64,000 nucleotides of DNA, taken from the NCBI GenBank assembly GCA_947164985.1, contig CAMUYI010000008.1, forward strand, positions 26,045 to 90,044, read 5' to 3'. A model generated the notes under the pieces. It saw nothing but the letters and a program-made list of their open reading frames with translations. It was not told where the DNA came from and did no database searches. Within the stretch, counting starts at the first letter, position 1, and each line of letters begins with the position of its first letter. Below, in pieces: positions 16,098 to 26,102 of the stretch. Source of the DNA: an uncultured Bacteroidales bacterium (GTDB lineage: Bacteria > Bacteroidota > Bacteroidia > Bacteroidales > Paludibacteraceae). Position numbers and translations under genes: made by a program.

Positions 16098-16741
16098 GAA
16101 GCAAACTTACCATATTAGTGCTATTGTTGTGGCTTCCGATGACGGCATTTGCGCATCAGGAAGAGGTGCATCATCATGCGTCGGACTCGACAGCGGATGA
16201 GGAATACCGCTATTATGTCGATCTGACCAAGAAACCGGACGCCATCAAAGCCGTTTGGCTGGGCGTCATATGCCCTGGAGCCGGACAGATCTACAACAAA
16301 GCGTACTGGAAACTCCCGATCGTCTATGGTGCTTTCATGGGCTGCGGATACGCGATCAGCATGATGCAAAACCGATACACCGGTTATAGAACCGCCTATA
16401 TCGATTTGTATAATGATATCCAGGCCGGTACCGTGACAGAGGATGCGAGCAAGAGCTATATCGCCGTTATCCCGGACGGATATGATCTGACGCGAGTGGG
16501 CGGAGCCAGCCGATGGCAGAGTACGCTGAAGAACCAGACGGATATCTATCGACGTTACCGTGACTACTCGATACTGGCGACCGTCATCGTCTATGCCCTC
16601 AGTCTGATCGATGCCTATGTCGATGCGCAGCTGTTTGACTTCGACATCTCACCCGATTTGTCGCTGAACCTGGAACCACAGATTTATTATGACCTTCAGC
16701 AACAACAGAGTGCTGAATTAAAAGTAGCTATACAATTTTGA
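16094..16741 (+). CDS. DUF5683 membrane/periplasmic protein
   Basis: 215 residues from a TTG start overlapping the parB stop (TTGA). Signal peptide RSKLTILVLLLWLPMTAFA, a His-rich start (HQEEVHHHAS), the DUF5683 core AVWLGVICPGAGQIYNKAYW with a following hydrophobic hairpin, and a second membrane segment ILATVIVYALSLIDAYVDAQ. The gene is often found between parB and a lytic transglycosylase in Bacteroidota, as here. The function is unknown. Confidence 0.85.
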   Translation: MRSKLTILVLLLWLPMTAFAHQEEVHHHASDSTADEEYRYYVDLTKKPDAIKAVWLGVICPGAGQIYNKAYWKLPIVYGAFMGCGYAISMMQNRYTGYRTAYIDLYNDIQAGTVTEDASKSYIAVIPDGYDLTRVGGASRWQSTLKNQTDIYRRYRDYSILATVIVYALSLIDAYVDAQLFDFDISPDLSLNLEPQIYYDLQQQQSAELKVAIQF

Positions 16742-18078
16742 AAAAGATTTTTACCATACTATTCGCTTGTTGTGCGTTTTTTTGTGCGAAAGCAGAGGAG
16801 TTAGACAGCATCGCACGTATGGACACAACCGTCACGGACTCGTTGGCGAGCATCGAGGTGATCGAACAACTGGACAGCCTCGAAATGGTGATCGATACGA
16901 TCGTACCTGTTCCGCCCTATTATACCCGTTGGAGCGACAGTACACTGAGCGATATTGAGATGCGGGCGTTGGATTGGAGCCTAAGATGGCTGGACACCAC
17001 CGATTGCATCGCCGTACATGACACCACTACCCTGCCCGACTCCGTTTACAAGGCACGCTTGCAGGCACTGCCTTGCGTGATTGAGTTGCCTTATAACGAG
17101 CGCGTACGCGCGTTTATATTACGGTATGTCAAACGGAGCCCAAAACAGGTGGCACGCATGATGCGCATGAGCGAGTATTATTTCCCGCTGTTCGAAGAGG
17201 TACTGGCACGCTATAACCTGCCCTATGAACTCAAATACCTGCCTATCATCGAATCGGCCCTCAACCCGATGGCGCGTTCGTATGTAGGCGCAGCAGGTCT
17301 TTGGCAGTTTATGCCGGGTACCGGTAAATTGTTCGGATTAGAGATCAACTCGCTGGTAGATGAACGAATGGATCCGGTCAAATCAACCGAAGCAGCCTGT
17401 CGTTTCTTGAGCAGCATGTATGCCGTCTATCATGATTGGAACTTAGTCATCGCGGCGTATAACTGCGGAGGAGGAAATGTTAACAAAGCTATTAAACGTG
17501 CCGGAGGCAAACGTGATTTCTGGTCGATATACCCTTACCTGCCCCGCGAGACACGCAACTACGTACCGATCTTCATTGCCGCTAACTACGCGATGAACTA
17601 CGGACAGGAACATGGTATTTGCAAAGCGCCGCTGGAGAAGACGATGCTGACCGATACGATTGCCACCACCCGTCGTTTGCATCTGCAGCAAGTGAGCGAG
17701 AACCTCGATATCCCGATGGATGAATTGCGTCGCCTTAACCCGCAGTACTCGCGCGATATCTTACCCGGCGGAAGTGTTTATACCTTATGTCTGCCGTCCG
17801 AGAAAGTAGGACTCTATATCGAGCAGGAAGATTCGATCTTGGTCTATAAAGCCGATAGCCTCATTAATAATCGCCGTGCGGAGATCGACCTGGCGAAAGT
17901 GACAGGTATCCACGGCGGCTATCGTGTAAACGGCGTGACCTACTACACGATCAAGCGCGGTGACACCTTAGGCGGCATCGCCAAGAAATTCCATTGTACG
18001 GTCAAGCAACTCAAACAATGGAACGGCCTCAAGAATGACAACATCCGCGAGGGTAAAAAACTAAAGATCTGCAAGTAA
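16738..18078 (+). CDS. mltD: Membrane-bound lytic transglycosylase D (MltD-like) with LysM domains
   Basis: 446 residues from a TTG start (TTGA overlap). Signal peptide KKIFTILFACCAFFCAKA. The SLT domain at ~145-290 has the catalytic Glu in YLPIIESALNPMARS, the GAAGLWQFMPGTGKLFGL motif and AAYNCGGGNVNKA. LysM repeats follow at ~300-350 (weak, QQVSENLDIPMDELRRLNP) and ~400-446 (YTIKRGDTLGGIAKKF). It cleaves peptidoglycan to 1,6-anhydromuropeptides in the periplasm. It is not an evident lipoprotein. Confidence 0.93.
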   Translation: MKKIFTILFACCAFFCAKAEELDSIARMDTTVTDSLASIEVIEQLDSLEMVIDTIVPVPPYYTRWSDSTLSDIEMRALDWSLRWLDTTDCIAVHDTTTLPDSVYKARLQALPCVIELPYNERVRAFILRYVKRSPKQVARMMRMSEYYFPLFEEVLARYNLPYELKYLPIIESALNPMARSYVGAAGLWQFMPGTGKLFGLEINSLVDERMDPVKSTEAACRFLSSMYAVYHDWNLVIAAYNCGGGNVNKAIKRAGGKRDFWSIYPYLPRETRNYVPIFIAANYAMNYGQEHGICKAPLEKTMLTDTIATTRRLHLQQVSENLDIPMDELRRLNPQYSRDILPGGSVYTLCLPSEKVGLYIEQEDSILVYKADSLINNRRAEIDLAKVTGIHGGYRVNGVTYYTIKRGDTLGGIAKKFHCTVKQLKQWNGLKNDNIREGKKLKICK

Positions 18079-18404
18079 TGGAGAACGGCAAACAATATTA
18101 TTCGCTTCGCGAGACGGAGACAGAGACCGGCATTCCGGCTTCTACGCTTCGTTATTGGGAGAAGATGTTTGATGAACTGTCGCCGCGCAAAGACGGGCAT
18201 GGAAATCGTTATTACACGCGCGAAGACCAGGAACTCATCAAGCGCATCAAGTACATCCGCGATGAGTTGCATATCACCCGCATCGAAGCCATCCGTCGGG
18301 AGTTACGCAGTAATACCAAGCACTCCGACGAACGCCAAGCCGCCCTCGACATCCTTCTCCGCGTCAAAGAAGAACTCTGTGAAATCCGCAAATTGATTAA
18401 ATGA
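18078..18404 (+). CDS. MerR-family transcriptional regulator
   Basis: 108 residues. It starts at an ATG sharing its A with the mltD stop. The winged helix-turn-helix is plain: YYSLRETETETGIPASTLRY, WEKMF, then GNRYYTREDQELIKRIKYI. The C-terminal helix (~75-108) would dimerise, with no effector domain. This short form is often next to mltD or ParAB in Bacteroidota. It ends with no gap against the convergent glycosyltransferase gene. Confidence 0.88.
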   Translation: MENGKQYYSLRETETETGIPASTLRYWEKMFDELSPRKDGHGNRYYTREDQELIKRIKYIRDELHITRIEAIRRELRSNTKHSDERQAALDILLRVKEELCEIRKLIK

Positions 18405-19139
18405 TCAGTATTTGATCGAGAACGGATACTTAAGTGCGATCAGGAAATGCGCCCAAAGGGTTGCACAAAGCCCGAAATGCTTACGCATGATATGAAAACG
18501 TTCTGTCCAAGAGCGTTTTCTTTGTTTTTGACTCACGCCTTCGGTCAAGAATTTGCATACATACTCATCCAGATAAGCATTCTTGCGCGATGCTGTCACT
18601 GCCCGTACGCACCAATCATAGTCCGCAGAGATACTGTACCTGGTGTCATACATGCCCGCTATCGAACGACGCACCAAAATCGCCTGATGACTCACCACAA
18701 GGCCATTCAGAAAATGCTTGCGCTGCAGGTTAGGCGGCGTTACCTTATGATGCTCACTTACTTTAACTCCTTCGGCATTGACGATACAAGCCTTGCCGTA
18801 CACGATATCCGCGTCGTCGGTAGCTGCAGCCACGATATGACTTAAAGTCTCCGGCGCGTAAATCTCATCGCCGGCATTGATGAACCATAAGAAGTCACCC
18901 TTTGCCCGCGCGATACCTTTGTTCATCGCATCATAAAGCCCATTATCCGGTTCCGATTTCCATGACAACCTGCCCTCAAACAACGGCTCCAGACGTTGGA
19001 TAATATCTACCGTGCCGTCTTTCGATCCTCCATCCACGATGATATACTCATACTCCGTGCATGTCTGCGCTAGCACGCTCTTCATCGTCCGCTCTAACCA
19101 GCGCTCCGCATTATATGTGATAGTAATAATGGAAATCAT
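18405..19139 (-). CDS. Glycosyltransferase family 2
   Basis: 244 residues. GT-A start MISIITITYNAERWLERTM, then IIVDGGSKDGTVDII and the DxD-like region GDFLWFINAGDEIYAPE (~85-101). C-terminal RYSISADYDWCVRAV fits the WsaN/WcaA-like branch. It is the last gene of the minus-strand surface-glycan operon, and its start overlaps the upstream gene by 4 bp. Confidence 0.88.
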   Translation of the reverse strand: MISIITITYNAERWLERTMKSVLAQTCTEYEYIIVDGGSKDGTVDIIQRLEPLFEGRLSWKSEPDNGLYDAMNKGIARAKGDFLWFINAGDEIYAPETLSHIVAAATDDADIVYGKACIVNAEGVKVSEHHKVTPPNLQRKHFLNGLVVSHQAILVRRSIAGMYDTRYSISADYDWCVRAVTASRKNAYLDEYVCKFLTEGVSQKQRKRSWTERFHIMRKHFGLCATLWAHFLIALKYPFSIKY

Positions 19140-20089
19140 TTGCTCTGTTCATTTTCGTTACGCCATAAAATACGCTTTTGGATAAAGTAAACAAACATTT
19201 GTCTACTACCTACAATTTTCTTGAGTTCATTAACACGACTTTTTAGGCGCTTTGGATTAAAGACCCACAAAATATTCCTCCAACACCTTTGCATCAGCGG
19301 TAGATCTCTATAGATATATCGATTTAATTTATGCTTTACCCCGCCCTGAAAATGCAGCGCATTAAAACGAATAAGATTTCCGGTCGCTACCTCTTTACCA
19401 TATGGAAGACCATCTCTCCAATAAATCTTCTTTAATCGCCCTTGCATCTCAAAACCCTGAGGAATCTTAAAGCTACAATCGAAATAGGTTCCATCCACAA
19501 CTTGAGCTGTATCAAAAACGCGAACATTCGATAATTGCGTGTAGTAATTAAAGAAAGTCATATCAGATATTCCTCGGTGCTGATGCCATTCATTCAATTC
19601 TACTTTCTTATCATCTTTCGTATAATGGGAATAAATATAATCGCAGAATTTTTCCAAAGATTCACGACTAAACAAGGTGTATTGAGGTCCTTGCGCTAAA
19701 CAAATAGTCAAATCGTACTCAAACCATTTCTCATATACCTCATCTACTTGACAATAGAGCAACACATCAGAATCCAGACACAAGAAATGAGAGAGTTTAT
19801 ATTTTTGAGCAAACTCTAAAATGACAAACCATCTCTGAATACAAAACAGTTCATAGTTATAGGGATTAATGGACATATGAACATATGCTTCTTTGAATTG
19901 TTCAGCAGAGCTCATATAGTCAGTTATACTGATATGCTCCACAAAATCGTAATGATCTGTGGACTCGTCACTAATCAGATAAATGTGGTTATTCGGATTG
20001 AACTTACGGGCTTGACGCAAAGCAGGTTCCAAATAAAAACTATCTCCCGTATGAACAATGATAATTGGTAAGTTCTCTTTCATATCCAT
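19136..20089 (-). CDS. Putative GT-A-type glycosyltransferase
   Basis: 317 residues with no membrane segment. The start LPIIIVHTGDSFYLEPALRQ and a DxD in SHFLCLDSDVLLYCQVDEVY (~100-120) match nucleotide-sugar glycosyltransferases of the GT8/GT32-like type. Later GISDMTFFNYY and ALHFQGG resemble their acceptor/donor loops. The specificity is unknown. The coding sequence is visibly AT-rich relative to the + strand genes before 18 kb. It shares a base with the preceding GT4 gene's stop. Confidence 0.68.
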   Translation of the reverse strand: MDMKENLPIIIVHTGDSFYLEPALRQARKFNPNNHIYLISDESTDHYDFVEHISITDYMSSAEQFKEAYVHMSINPYNYELFCIQRWFVILEFAQKYKLSHFLCLDSDVLLYCQVDEVYEKWFEYDLTICLAQGPQYTLFSRESLEKFCDYIYSHYTKDDKKVELNEWHQHRGISDMTFFNYYTQLSNVRVFDTAQVVDGTYFDCSFKIPQGFEMQGRLKKIYWRDGLPYGKEVATGNLIRFNALHFQGGVKHKLNRYIYRDLPLMQRCWRNILWVFNPKRLKSRVNELKKIVGSRQMFVYFIQKRILWRNENEQSK

Positions 20090-21297
20090 TATTTCAATAT
20101 CTCACTAAATAACTGTAACCATCTTTCTGCTACCTGCTTCATTTGGAATGCATGCGTACTTTCTACAGCATTAAGCGACATTGCCTTGCGAGTATCCGTA
20201 TCTAACATTATCTCTTTCATCGCATGTGCAAAAGCTTGCAAGTTGTTATTGGGAACTATTCTGCCGTTCTTTCCGTCTATAACAAGGTCATGCAGCGAGC
20301 CAAACGAATCCATAGCCAGCACTGGTACGCCCAATTGCATCGCTTCGGATAACACTAACGGCCAGCCTTCAGCAGTACTGGTCATTAAGAATAAGGATGC
20401 TTTGTGGTAATATTCCAACGGGTTTTGCAGTCCGGTAAACTCCACATGCTGCAGATGCCAAGTATCCACCAGATAGCGATAAAACGGCATATCGCGACCA
20501 TCCCCAACGAGTTGCAACTTCCATTCTTTCAGGCGTGTATCTTGCTCTATCTCTTTCCATGACCGCAATACCAATGAGAGTCGTTTGGTATCTTCGTCAA
20601 AACGCGCCACCACAATGACCGTCTTCTCTTTGGCATTGATATCTGCGTCTGTCACAAATTGGTCAAAACGAAGGGCATTACAAATAGCTGTCATCTTATC
20701 GCTTTGCTTTAAACCGGCATAATAGAGATAGGGTTCAAAATAGTATTTCGAAAGCACCACTACCCTGTCGCAATGCTCATAAGGTATCCGATACTTGCTC
20801 TGTAACAGACGTCTGCCTATCGGTTTCCAGATTGCTTGTGTAACAGTCATGAACCATTTCTTCGTTTCCGCTAACGCATTGTCATGATGTAACCAACCGT
20901 ATTTGGTGCGCTCATACGATCCATACGTATGCAACTGGAAACCAGGACACATATGGAAGGCATAAATCACCTTTGCTCCGCATTGATGGGCTGTCTCATA
21001 AAGTTGCGGCATCACGACAAGGTTCTGCTTCTTGAGGAAATTCACCTGCACGACATCGATATGGTTCGTCATCAGGAACTTTGCAAAAGCCTCTTTGTCA
21101 AAATGCCGATTCAGCAAGATACGTCCCTTGAAGAGCGGTAAGGGTTCAAATTTCTGCGGTATATCTTCAAAGAAGCCCAAATAGCAATTAATCCCACACT
21201 GTTGTGTGAAATAGGTTGTTAGTGCAACGGTCGTTTGGTTCACTCCGCCAGATGCCTGTGCTGAACAATTAAAGCTATTTATGGTAAGTAGGTTCAT
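20089..21297 (-). CDS. Glycosyltransferase family 4
   Basis: 402 residues. GT-B fold with an N-terminal MNLLTINSFNCSAQASGGV, the C-domain TVIVVARFDEDTKRLSLVLR, LVGDGRDMPFYRYLVD, and the donor-binding signature MTSTAEGWPLVLSEAMQLGV (E-x7-E) plus a final NGRIVPNNNLQAFA. It uses a nucleotide-sugar donor to extend a surface glycan on the cytoplasmic face. It lies in the middle of the operon and starts 3 bp after the YfhO stop. Confidence 0.9.
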   Translation of the reverse strand: MNLLTINSFNCSAQASGGVNQTTVALTTYFTQQCGINCYLGFFEDIPQKFEPLPLFKGRILLNRHFDKEAFAKFLMTNHIDVVQVNFLKKQNLVVMPQLYETAHQCGAKVIYAFHMCPGFQLHTYGSYERTKYGWLHHDNALAETKKWFMTVTQAIWKPIGRRLLQSKYRIPYEHCDRVVVLSKYYFEPYLYYAGLKQSDKMTAICNALRFDQFVTDADINAKEKTVIVVARFDEDTKRLSLVLRSWKEIEQDTRLKEWKLQLVGDGRDMPFYRYLVDTWHLQHVEFTGLQNPLEYYHKASLFLMTSTAEGWPLVLSEAMQLGVPVLAMDSFGSLHDLVIDGKNGRIVPNNNLQAFAHAMKEIMLDTDTRKAMSLNAVESTHAFQMKQVAERWLQLFSEILK

Positions 21298-21300
21298 GGA

Positions 21301-23700
21301 CTATTCTATCTTCTTTCTGAAAACTAGTAACAATGCTATCACCAACACAATAAAGGCAGAAGCGACAATAGACACTATTTGTGTTTTTTGCAACAACTCA
21401 TCCTTGCAACAGAATTCGATTTGATGCTTACCGGCAGGTATCTCTATCGCGCGTAATATATAGTTCGCGCGTAAAACAGGTACTTCCTCGCCGTCGATGA
21501 ATGCACGCCAAGTCTTATAATAAACTTCAGAAAAGACTGCGATACCGTTCTCAGCACTCTCGCTCTCGTAGAACAAGTCACCAGGATTCGCATAGTTCGT
21601 CAACTCGATAGAAGCGGGCTGTGTCATGGCAATCTCACCTTTCACTTTACTGCGCCAGCAGGTATCCATGAATGCCTCTGCACGCAAATCGGCAGTGCCG
21701 ATAGCCTCTATCTCCTCATTCGGCGTATTCACCCACTTCACTTCCTTTACAAACCATGCATTACCGAATGCGGTCGGATTGACTTGAACACCTTGCTGCG
21801 TAATGACATAGCGCGTATTGAGCATATTCAGCACGTTCATATTCAGGCGACCTGAGAAATAATAGTCGATGATATCTTGATAGCGACGCAACTTAGCCGG
21901 ACTGTATCCACCTATCGACTTATGGTAGTACGAGGTCTTTGACTCGTTGAAAGTGTTCGATGCTAAATTCAGCACGCGATAGTCCGGATCGGTATCGGCC
22001 ATGATCTGCTTGTCGGCCTCCGACGGCGTCCATACTTGTTGCTTCTTCGGAATAAAATGATCGTCATTCAGGAAATGTTTATCTACCGCCCAGAGATCTA
22101 CCAGCGTCAGTACACCGATGATAGCGATCAATATGGTACTTTTGAATTTTTCGGTCTTAATATAGGCGGCTATTGCAGCAAAAGCCAGCACAATAAACGC
22201 GATTGAACGCCATGCGTCCGCGGTCAACATATGTTGACGATCCGCAACAATAGCGTTCACTAACCAGTCCGGCATTTGAGCATCGACACTTCCACGGAAC
22301 GAACCGGCCAACGACGGGAAGATGGCATATATCAGGCACAAACCCGCTGTAATACCGCCGGCAATGCCTATCTGCTTGAGGCTTGCATTGCGGTCTATCA
22401 CTTCTTTGAGCGCCAACATTCCCATAATCGCCATCGCAGTCGTGGTCATCACCAAAGCCATACTCGGTGTACGGAACTTATTATAAAGCGGCAGATGATC
22501 GAAGAGCCAGTTATTAACTATTGGGAAATTACGTCCCCAAGAGAGCACGATACCGATAATAGCCGCAACGAGCAGCCACCATCTCTCTTTTTGCGGAACG
22601 ACCATCAAACCTAATATAAATAGGAAGCAGATGATAGCGCCGGCATAAACCGGTCCCGAAGTAAACGGCTGATCGCCCCAATAAGTCGGAACGGATTTTG
22701 CAAATTGCTTTGCCTGCGAAGAACCGGCATATTTCTTAATCGTATTATAAGTCTCGCTCTTATCACCCAACGGATAGTTACTGCTTCCTCCATAGAAATT
22801 CGGAATCAGCAAAGTCATCGTCTCTGCCTTACCGTAGCTCCATTGGAAAGCATAATCCCTATTCAGCCCTGACTTTCCGGCCTTACTATCTTCCGCACCA
22901 TGCAGCACCGCTCCGCCGCGCATGGTTTCTTTCGAATAATCCATCGTAGGCACCAACTTATCTGCAGCCGGAATGATAGCCAATATAGCGCATAGCAGCA
23001 GTACGGCAGAAGCCACAAAGAAGTCCTTCACCGTCTTCTCCTTGATCGCCTCAATGAAATAGACGATTGCAAGAGGAATGATCATCAGCAATAAGTAATA
23101 CGATATCTGCTGGTGGCTCCAACAGACATTGAGTCCCAAAGAGATAAGCGTCACGATGATACCTGCCACATAACGCTTGCGGTAACAGAGCATGATACCA
23201 CCTAAGACTGCAGGCATTGTAGCTATCACGTAACATTTATTGATATGTCCGGCGTCAATAATAATAATGTTATACGACACCAACGCAAAGGCCACTGCAC
23301 CAACAATACTCATCCACGGACTACATCCCATGCAGAGCATAAAAATGTAAAAACCTAACAGATAGAGGAACAACGGAGCTGCGGTATGGTTCGGCAAACC
23401 GATACGAATAATATTCTCCACCCAACGGAAGATACTTTTGGACGGCTGTGAATACGCATAGTTATGTGGCATACCGCTGAACATAGCGTTCGACCAGTCC
23501 GCATACTCACCTGTTTTCTCATGATATAATTTCGCATCATGCCCCATTCCAAGACCGCTCTGCACATCGCCCTGTGGCAGTTGTTTGTTCTCAAAGAACT
23601 CCGGGGCAAAATAGATTACACAAATCAACACAAAGGCTGCAATCGCCACCACATGCGGCCAAGCCTGCTGCGAAATCTGTTTCCAATTGATTGTATTCAT
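21301..23700 (-). CDS. YfhO-family multi-pass membrane protein
   Basis: 799 residues. About 12 hydrophobic segments occupy residues 10-530 (HVVAIAAFVLICVIYFA, LFLYLLGFYIFMLCMGC, SVLLAIIP-like region, and so on), followed by a ~220-residue soluble domain and one final helix (VSIVASAFIVLVIALLLVF). The motif VVPQKERWW and the late CKDELLQ region fit the YfhO family, GT-C-like proteins linked to lipid-carried sugar transfer onto surface polymers. No lipid or sugar substrate can be named here. It is translated with its neighbours (gaps of 1-3 bp). Confidence 0.82.
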   Translation of the reverse strand: MNTINWKQISQQAWPHVVAIAAFVLICVIYFAPEFFENKQLPQGDVQSGLGMGHDAKLYHEKTGEYADWSNAMFSGMPHNYAYSQPSKSIFRWVENIIRIGLPNHTAAPLFLYLLGFYIFMLCMGCSPWMSIVGAVAFALVSYNIIIIDAGHINKCYVIATMPAVLGGIMLCYRKRYVAGIIVTLISLGLNVCWSHQQISYYLLLMIIPLAIVYFIEAIKEKTVKDFFVASAVLLLCAILAIIPAADKLVPTMDYSKETMRGGAVLHGAEDSKAGKSGLNRDYAFQWSYGKAETMTLLIPNFYGGSSNYPLGDKSETYNTIKKYAGSSQAKQFAKSVPTYWGDQPFTSGPVYAGAIICFLFILGLMVVPQKERWWLLVAAIIGIVLSWGRNFPIVNNWLFDHLPLYNKFRTPSMALVMTTTAMAIMGMLALKEVIDRNASLKQIGIAGGITAGLCLIYAIFPSLAGSFRGSVDAQMPDWLVNAIVADRQHMLTADAWRSIAFIVLAFAAIAAYIKTEKFKSTILIAIIGVLTLVDLWAVDKHFLNDDHFIPKKQQVWTPSEADKQIMADTDPDYRVLNLASNTFNESKTSYYHKSIGGYSPAKLRRYQDIIDYYFSGRLNMNVLNMLNTRYVITQQGVQVNPTAFGNAWFVKEVKWVNTPNEEIEAIGTADLRAEAFMDTCWRSKVKGEIAMTQPASIELTNYANPGDLFYESESAENGIAVFSEVYYKTWRAFIDGEEVPVLRANYILRAIEIPAGKHQIEFCCKDELLQKTQIVSIVASAFIVLVIALLLVFRKKIE

Positions 23701-23701
23701 T

Positions 23702-24760
23702 TTATGATAAGTTTTTTAAATGCATAATAATTTTTGAACACCATTCATCTAAACTTTTCTCTATCGGATTAGTTATTAAAACACGGAGATGATCTAAACA
23801 GAGGACTCCGAAGAAATAGAGGACAAAGATGGCAGCCACCACAAGCCAGACCCGGAATGGTATATATATACACATATATATATCGGTCAAACATTTACGC
23901 CAGATAGGAGCAACCCAGACACTCTCATGTACCAGATAAACTGCAAATGCTCCTTTTGCCAGCCAATTAATAGTTTTATTCTCAAATCGTAAAGTCGTAA
24001 AAAACAAAAATATAACAACTGAATTAAATACAGACCAAAGGTTATTTCTTAATAAGAATGTATAGGGTTTTACAAGATGCAAATAGTTGTCGTTCATAAG
24101 CCATACTGTCGCATATAGTGCGACACTGCCAACACTGATGATTGATGTCCATTTCCGTAATTTGTGTTTATCTACATTCAGGTACAAAGCCAAATAACGT
24201 CCTATAAAATAGACGTACACCAGTTGCATGAAATTGTTGCCGTCTTTATTAATGTCCAGTTTGAAGAAGAATCCAAAATAAGAGTTGATTAACACAAGCG
24301 CAAGTAATACATACAGGAACTCACGCTTAGACATATATTCTATCGCCTTATTGAATAGCGGAGCCAAGAGCAGTAAATACAAATAGGCTTTAGCGAACCA
24401 CCATCCTCCTAAGGCAGAAAACGGCATAAAGGAAATGGCTAAATCACGGAAGGAAAAGGAATGACCAAAGCCTAATGACAAAAGATAAGTAAAGACCCCA
24501 TAAAACGCACATAGGAGGTAGAAACCGATTATCTTCTTAGGCGTAGTGTGTATCCCAAACCATCCGGATATTAAAATAAAGATATTGACCTGAAGGGATG
24601 TTAATGACATCAGCACGATAGGAAAATCCTTCCAGAATCCAGTCTGCTCCGCATACGACTCAGATGGCAAAAGAATGTGCGTATAAAAATGCAAAAATAG
24701 CAGAGCAAACATGCTCAGTAAACGCAATAGTTCTATGTTCGATTGTCTCTGCTGATTCAT
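23702..24760 (-). CDS. Acyltransferase family 3 (OafA/YrhL-like)
   Basis: 352 residues from ATG 24760, which lies 7 bp after the previous stop; an ATG 24 bp upstream overlaps that gene and is less likely. It is multi-pass: RQSNIELLRLLSMFALLFLH at the start (Arg plus the catalytic-type His in the first helix), then about ten membrane segments. This family adds acetyl or other acyl groups to sugars on the periplasmic side. Low GC, with many ATA and TTA codons. Confidence 0.85.
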   Translation of the reverse strand: MNQQRQSNIELLRLLSMFALLFLHFYTHILLPSESYAEQTGFWKDFPIVLMSLTSLQVNIFILISGWFGIHTTPKKIIGFYLLCAFYGVFTYLLSLGFGHSFSFRDLAISFMPFSALGGWWFAKAYLYLLLLAPLFNKAIEYMSKREFLYVLLALVLINSYFGFFFKLDINKDGNNFMQLVYVYFIGRYLALYLNVDKHKLRKWTSIISVGSVALYATVWLMNDNYLHLVKPYTFLLRNNLWSVFNSVVIFLFFTTLRFENKTINWLAKGAFAVYLVHESVWVAPIWRKCLTDIYMCIYIPFRVWLVVAAIFVLYFFGVLCLDHLRVLITNPIEKSLDEWCSKIIMHLKNLS

Positions 24761-24767
24761 GAAATCC

Positions 24768-26102
24768 TTACTTCCCGATTGCATTTTTCAAAATCTCAAA
24801 TATCTTATCCGAAGGCATCACTCCGTCTTTCGGATAGAGGTATTGCTTGTAGAATTGCTCTCGTTCTGCTTTCTTTGGGTCCTTCCCTTCGATTACCACC
24901 TCGCGGATAAACTTCTCCGTCTCTTCAATCGAATACGCCAAGTAATGCTGCTCCAAACACATCTGCCCGAACGAATTAAACTCCTCTTTCACTTTCTCAT
25001 CACGTATCTGGAACAATACCGGTTTTTGCGCATAGAGGTATTCCACCGTAAATGATGCACAATCATGAATCATCGCGTCTGAGGTTTTAAACAGGTCTAT
25101 GTAGTCGCCCTGCTCTATTTGTCCATTCGCTAAGTTTGCCCAGCGATTATAGTAATCTTCTGTCTTCTCCGCTCCCCAGATATTGATAAGTTTGAACTTG
25201 AGTACCGGATGAGGTTTAAAAGCAATCTGTATCTCATTCTGATATTTCTCTGCTAACCTCAACATCTCCTCGCAATAATTCAGGAAATTCGAGAAGTTAA
25301 ACAAGTAGTCCACCGTATGATGCGGCGCCCAAATGATTCGTTTCTTCTTATGTGTCTGCGGTTTCCAGACATCTTTTGCCACATACTCCTTCTGCATCAA
25401 TTTCTCTTCTGCCAGGGCTCCCACTATCTCCACATTATCCCCATGACTCTTCTCATATTGCTCTGCATATTGTTTCTGAAAATCTGTCTCTAATAGCAAT
25501 TTCCATAATAACGACTGAAATGGTAATTCATAATTATTATGATAAAGATTCATGCAATTAATCCCATAAGGGACATATAACGTTAACGCATCCGTATAAT
25601 GATAGATATGGTATGCGGGCAGCGTATCCTTATAGGGTTTTGTAAAGAAAACAATATCTGGCTGATACTCTTTCTTAATGTCCCGCCATTTATTCTTCTC
25701 CCAATTATAGGCGCTCACATAGTTATAGCCCATCTCAAGAGCAAACTCTTCTGTTTGACGCATGACTCTGAAACACTCTTCTGTGTCATAATTAAGATGT
25801 ACATTATACGGAGAAACAACAATTAGCGGTTCAAAATATTCCGAGTTCTCTAACTTTTGATAAAGGGCATCGTATTTCCAGACCGAAGGCGTTTGTAGGA
25901 AAAACAGCACACGTGCTTTACTTTGTTTATGAAGTTGTTCTATCTTCCGTGTTTGCGCTCCGCGTACTTTAGACACTTTGCGTAACAGGCATTTAGAAGA
26001 TGCCGCGATAGAAAAATCACGGAAAGTAAATGCTTTATAGATACTATCCCACAAGGAGATACCTACAAATTGATTTATTTTCGTTTTAATTGTATGCCAC
26101 AT
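24768..26102 (-). CDS. CDP-glycerol:glycerophosphotransferase-like (TagB/TagF family)
   Basis: 444 residues. The second half carries the family pattern: KRIIWAPHHTVDY (catalytic-type His), QIAFKPHPVLKFKL, then YIDLFKTSDAMIHDCASFTV and YAQKPVLFQIRDE. These GT-B-like enzymes transfer glycerol phosphate or a related CDP-linked alcohol phosphate to a glycan or teichoic-type acceptor. With the CTP-type nucleotidyltransferase two genes upstream, a CDP-activated donor is plausible. It overlaps the opine-dehydrogenase-like gene by 17 bp. Confidence 0.8.
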   Translation of the reverse strand: MWHTIKTKINQFVGISLWDSIYKAFTFRDFSIAASSKCLLRKVSKVRGAQTRKIEQLHKQSKARVLFFLQTPSVWKYDALYQKLENSEYFEPLIVVSPYNVHLNYDTEECFRVMRQTEEFALEMGYNYVSAYNWEKNKWRDIKKEYQPDIVFFTKPYKDTLPAYHIYHYTDALTLYVPYGINCMNLYHNNYELPFQSLLWKLLLETDFQKQYAEQYEKSHGDNVEIVGALAEEKLMQKEYVAKDVWKPQTHKKKRIIWAPHHTVDYLFNFSNFLNYCEEMLRLAEKYQNEIQIAFKPHPVLKFKLINIWGAEKTEDYYNRWANLANGQIEQGDYIDLFKTSDAMIHDCASFTVEYLYAQKPVLFQIRDEKVKEEFNSFGQMCLEQHYLAYSIEETEKFIREVVIEGKDPKKAEREQFYKQYLYPKDGVMPSDKIFEILKNAIGK